From: Hymenobacter pini
GTDB taxonomy: Bacteria > Bacteroidota > Bacteroidia > Cytophagales > Hymenobacteraceae
Length of the DNA stretch: 64,000 nt
NCBI RefSeq assembly: GCF_020421205.1
Contig: NZ_JAIZZH010000004.1
Span: forward strand, 372,001-436,000
Direction of reading: 5' to 3'
In this document: positions 61,850 to 64,000 of the stretch, piece after piece
How the letters are laid out: each line of letters opens with the position of its first letter
How positions within the stretch are numbered: position 1 is the first letter of the stretch
Position numbers and translations under genes: made by a program
The notes under the pieces: model-generated
The model's input: only the letters and a program-made list of their open reading frames with translations
Told to the model about the DNA's origin: nothing
The model's database searches: none

Positions 61850-63559
61850 ATGTTCGAAAACTTTACCCGCCATTTATGCCTGGCCATTGGCCTGTTGCCA
61901 GCAGTAGTGCACTCCGCCGCCGCCAACGACACCCTCACGGTGGCCCGCCGCTTCTACCACGTTGACGCCAAGAGCCGGCTTATCCTGGTTAATCAGCCGC
62001 TCCCCAGCCTCACTGCTGCTGGCACGGCCCCGGTTACCCACGTGGCCCTTGACCGGGTATATCAGTTGCTGACGCCGGCCGCGGGCCTGCAAACGTCTGC
62101 TTCGTACCCGGTAGAGGCCGATGGCGTGCGGTATACCGTGTTTTTCACGCAGGTGCCGGTGGCAACCATTACTACCCACGACTCCATTGTGGATACACCG
62201 AGCGTATTCGGGCGCTTTACCCTCACCAAGCCCGACGGCAGCACAGTGCAGTCAAATATGGGGGTGGAGTACCGGGGAGCCTTTTCGCAGACCTACCCAA
62301 AAAAATCGTTTGAGCTGAGCTTCTGGGCCGATACTACCGGCCGGGAGTCGGCGGACGTGACCCTGCTGGGCATGCGCAACGACAACAAGTACAACCTGCA
62401 GGCCCTTTACAACGAGCCTCTGCGCATGCAAAGCAAAGTGTCGAATGAGCTGTGGCAGGAAGTGCACCAGATTTACTACAAAATTCAGGAGCCCGAAGCC
62501 AAAAACGGCATTGCTTCTGACTACGTGGAGGTGTTCGTGAACGGCAGCTACCAGGGCATTTATATGCTCACGGAGCGCATTGACCGCAAGCAGCTCAAGC
62601 TCAAGAAATACAATAACGGCATCACGGGAGAGCTGTACAAGGGTAGCAGCTGGGACGGCGCTACTACCTTCCGTAGCCTGCCACCCTACGACAACACCAG
62701 CGAAACGTGGGGTGGCTTCGAGTACAAACACCCGGAAGAGCAGGTAGACTGGAGCCGCCTGTACGGCTTCGTGGACTTCGTGGAAAACAGCTCTGACAAG
62801 GACTTTTTCGGCACGTACCAGCAGAAGTTTCACGTGGGCAATGCCGTTGACTACTTCATTTTCCTGAACCTGATCCGGGCCGATGACAACACGGGCAAGA
62901 ACCTCTACATTGCCAAATACAAGCAGGGCGAACCCTACTATTATGTGCCCTGGGACCTGGACGGCGTGTTTGGCAACTACTGGAACGGCTCCAACAGCGG
63001 CTACATGAGCGACATTCTCAGCAACGGGTTCTACGACCGGCTGTTGAAAGACTACTCCACTACCGGTTTCCGGGCTAAGGTGGTGAGCCGGTGGCGCGAG
63101 CTGCGCAAATCCGTTATTACGGACACGCACATCCTGCAGAAATTTCAGACTAATAGCACATACTTGCTGGCCAACAACGTGTACACCCGCGAGCAAATGG
63201 CCTGGCCCGATTTCACGTATGACCCCGGCCAGCTCACCTACGCGGCCGACTGGCTGCGGAACCGGCTCGAGTTTCTGGACAATACGTTCAACCAGAGCTT
63301 CGCCCCCATTACCGCCACGCATGCTCCCGTTGCCGCGCGGCTGCAGCTGTATCCTAACCCCACTACCGATGTGCTGACGGTAGAAACTGACGGACTAGCC
63401 GAGCTGGACATCCGGGACCTGAACGGACGCACGGTACTGCACGCTGCGCTGCCCGCCCGCAGCAACCAAGTAGATGTGCGTCAGCTGGCGAAGGGCGTGT
63501 ACGTGGCCACGGTGAAAACCGGCGCCTCAGTAGCTACCCGGAAGCTGGTAGTGAATTAG
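61850..63559 (+). CDS. CotH-kinase family protein with T9SS sorting domain
   Basis: 569 residues. Signal peptide to about SAAAND (25). CotH-type core from about 140-470 (MGVEYRGAFSQTYPKKSF, LYNEPLRMQSKVSNELW, GSYQGIYMLTERIDRKQLKL, YYYVPWDLDGVFG). CotH proteins are atypical protein kinases in spore coats and other surfaces, and here the active-site residues fit YVPWDLDGVFGN. The last ~75 residues (LYPNPTTDVLTV to TRKLVVN) are a Por sorting domain, so it is a T9SS-exported surface protein. Divergent from the phosphatase. Confidence 0.92.
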   Translation: MFENFTRHLCLAIGLLPAVVHSAAANDTLTVARRFYHVDAKSRLILVNQPLPSLTAAGTAPVTHVALDRVYQLLTPAAGLQTSASYPVEADGVRYTVFFTQVPVATITTHDSIVDTPSVFGRFTLTKPDGSTVQSNMGVEYRGAFSQTYPKKSFELSFWADTTGRESADVTLLGMRNDNKYNLQALYNEPLRMQSKVSNELWQEVHQIYYKIQEPEAKNGIASDYVEVFVNGSYQGIYMLTERIDRKQLKLKKYNNGITGELYKGSSWDGATTFRSLPPYDNTSETWGGFEYKHPEEQVDWSRLYGFVDFVENSSDKDFFGTYQQKFHVGNAVDYFIFLNLIRADDNTGKNLYIAKYKQGEPYYYVPWDLDGVFGNYWNGSNSGYMSDILSNGFYDRLLKDYSTTGFRAKVVSRWRELRKSVITDTHILQKFQTNSTYLLANNVYTREQMAWPDFTYDPGQLTYAADWLRNRLEFLDNTFNQSFAPITATHAPVAARLQLYPNPTTDVLTVETDGLAELDIRDLNGRTVLHAALPARSNQVDVRQLAKGVYVATVKTGASVATRKLVVN

Positions 63560-63578
63560 GCCCTGACTTCCGCTTTTT

Positions 63579-63620
63579 ACCAAACCGCCGCTGGCTCCCA
63601 GGCCGGTGGCGGTTTTTGGT
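63579..63620 (+). terminator. Terminator after CotH gene
   Basis: Stem ACCAAACCGCC...GGCGGTTTTTGGT with GC-rich loop, ending in T-run, 20 bases after the stop. Confidence 0.85.
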
Positions 63621-63779
63621 TACATGCGGGCCCGCTCTTCACCGACAATACCATTTCTGCTGCACTTCAGCAACCTAATTTCTAACTGTTTTAGCGAACT
63701 ATATAGCGGGCCTTGAATTAGAAAAAACGGCCTGATTAGCACTCTTTTAGGCTTATGTGGAAAACTTCTAAGGAATAGG

Positions 63780-63811
63780 TTTGTCCTGAGTTTCCAGAGC
63801 GGATATATTCG
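63780..63811 (+). promoter_or_regulatory. Candidate promoter of nrdA
   Basis: TTTG at 63780-63783, 20-base spacer, TATATTCG (63804-63811), one mismatch from TAnnTTTG, 114 bases before the nrdA ATG. The rest of the 366-base gap (63560-63925) holds only the terminator and an unremarkable AT-richer stretch. Confidence 0.5.
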
Positions 63812-63925
63812 GAACCGTTGACCTAGCCTACGGGCCGGGCGGCACCCGAAATCAGCCTGAATTCTTTGGCCGGCCCGCGCTGGCTATTCCCATACCTCAC
63901 CTCCCCACATCAACCTGCTACGCCT

Positions 63926-64000
63926 ATGCTGGTAATTAAACGCGACGGCCGCCGCGAGTCCGTGAAATTCGATAAAGTAACGGCCCGCATCGAGAAGCTC
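63926..64000 (+). CDS. nrdA: Ribonucleotide reductase large subunit, N-terminal 25 codons (partial)
   Basis: Only 25 codons are visible, reading MLVIKRDGRRESVKF and continuing with DKVTARIEKL. This is the start of an ATP-cone domain, the allosteric N-terminus of class I NrdA. The partner nrdB lies 5 kb upstream with other genes between. Identification rests on the ATP-cone sequence and the nrdB context, so NrdA is very likely but a different ATP-cone protein (for example NrdJ/NrdD) is not wholly excluded. Confidence 0.85.
   Translation, partial: MLVIKRDGRRESVKFDKVTARIEKL

Noticed and set aside
63695..63712. CTATATAG sequence upstream of nrdA as an NrdR box
   Set aside because: Only the central 8 bases fit, there is no second box, and no equivalent stands before nrdB.
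1..64000. CRISPR array, prophage, insertion sequence
   Set aside because: No regularly spaced repeats with spacers, no transposase or integrase, and no phage structural genes were recognised.

Overview
The window looks like chromosomal DNA of a GC-rich member of the Bacteroidota, most likely Hymenobacter or a close relative. The pointers are two large TonB-dependent receptors with N-terminal carboxypeptidase-regulatory-like domains, type IX secretion (Por) C-terminal domains on two exported proteins, flotillin-like FloA with NfeD, a PD40/OmpA-type protein, class 3 ProS, and promoter elements of the Bacteroidota TTTG/TAnnTTTG type. The genus is an inference from general resemblance, not from a search. 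No tRNA, rRNA, CRISPR array, transposase or prophage gene was seen.

Layout. 1-13.3 kb: genes for oxidative tryptophan/kynurenine breakdown on the minus strand (kynurenine 3-monooxygenase, cut by the window edge; kynureninase; aminocarboxymuconate-semialdehyde decarboxylase; 3-hydroxyanthranilate dioxygenase). They are interrupted by two tandem TonB-dependent receptors, an AlkB-like dioxygenase and a polytopic membrane protein. The matching 2-aminomuconate semialdehyde dehydrogenase lies apart at 26.7 kb. Together the five enzymes take kynurenine through 3-hydroxykynurenine, 3-hydroxyanthranilate and ACMS to 2-aminomuconate.

13.4-29.7 kb: an atypical SDR, then a dense island of envelope-glycan genes. 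It has six polytopic membrane proteins (several GT-C/ArnT-like, one frameshifted), two polyprenyl-phosphate sugar transferases flanking a methyltransferase, and two paralogous small lipoproteins flanking two membrane genes. I infer a surface glycosylation system using polyprenyl-phosphate sugars.

29.7-48 kb: mixed housekeeping and envelope genes. These are a TonB-C-domain lipoprotein, pirin, a DPP-IV-like peptidase, lipoproteins, a FadL/OmpP1-type outer-membrane protein, proS, a frameshifted META lipoprotein, nfeD-floA, a PD40/OmpA protein, an isopenicillin N synthase-like oxygenase and a chromate transporter. Convergent gene ends carry terminators, and three of these gene junctions carry REP-like palindromes.

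48.2-54.5 kb: a minus-strand nucleotide-sugar cluster (acetyltransferase, UDP-HexNAc 6-dehydrogenase, galE, rmlB, UDP-HexNAc 4-epimerase, rmlA). The four spacers from the dehydrogenase to rmlA each contain one long hairpin. 54.6-57.4 kb: prmC, ribD, rplU-rpmA. 57.4-64 kb: a 464-bp divergent intergenic region with four evenly spaced, alternating DnaA boxes upstream of nrdB, then small and secreted proteins including two T9SS cargo proteins, and finally the first 25 codons of nrdA.

The most noteworthy signals are the DnaA-box array at rplU/nrdB (a possible replication origin or DnaA control of ribonucleotide reductase), the lipoprotein/GT-C/polyprenyl-phosphate transferase island, the nested REP-plus-terminator junctions, and two single-base frameshifts.
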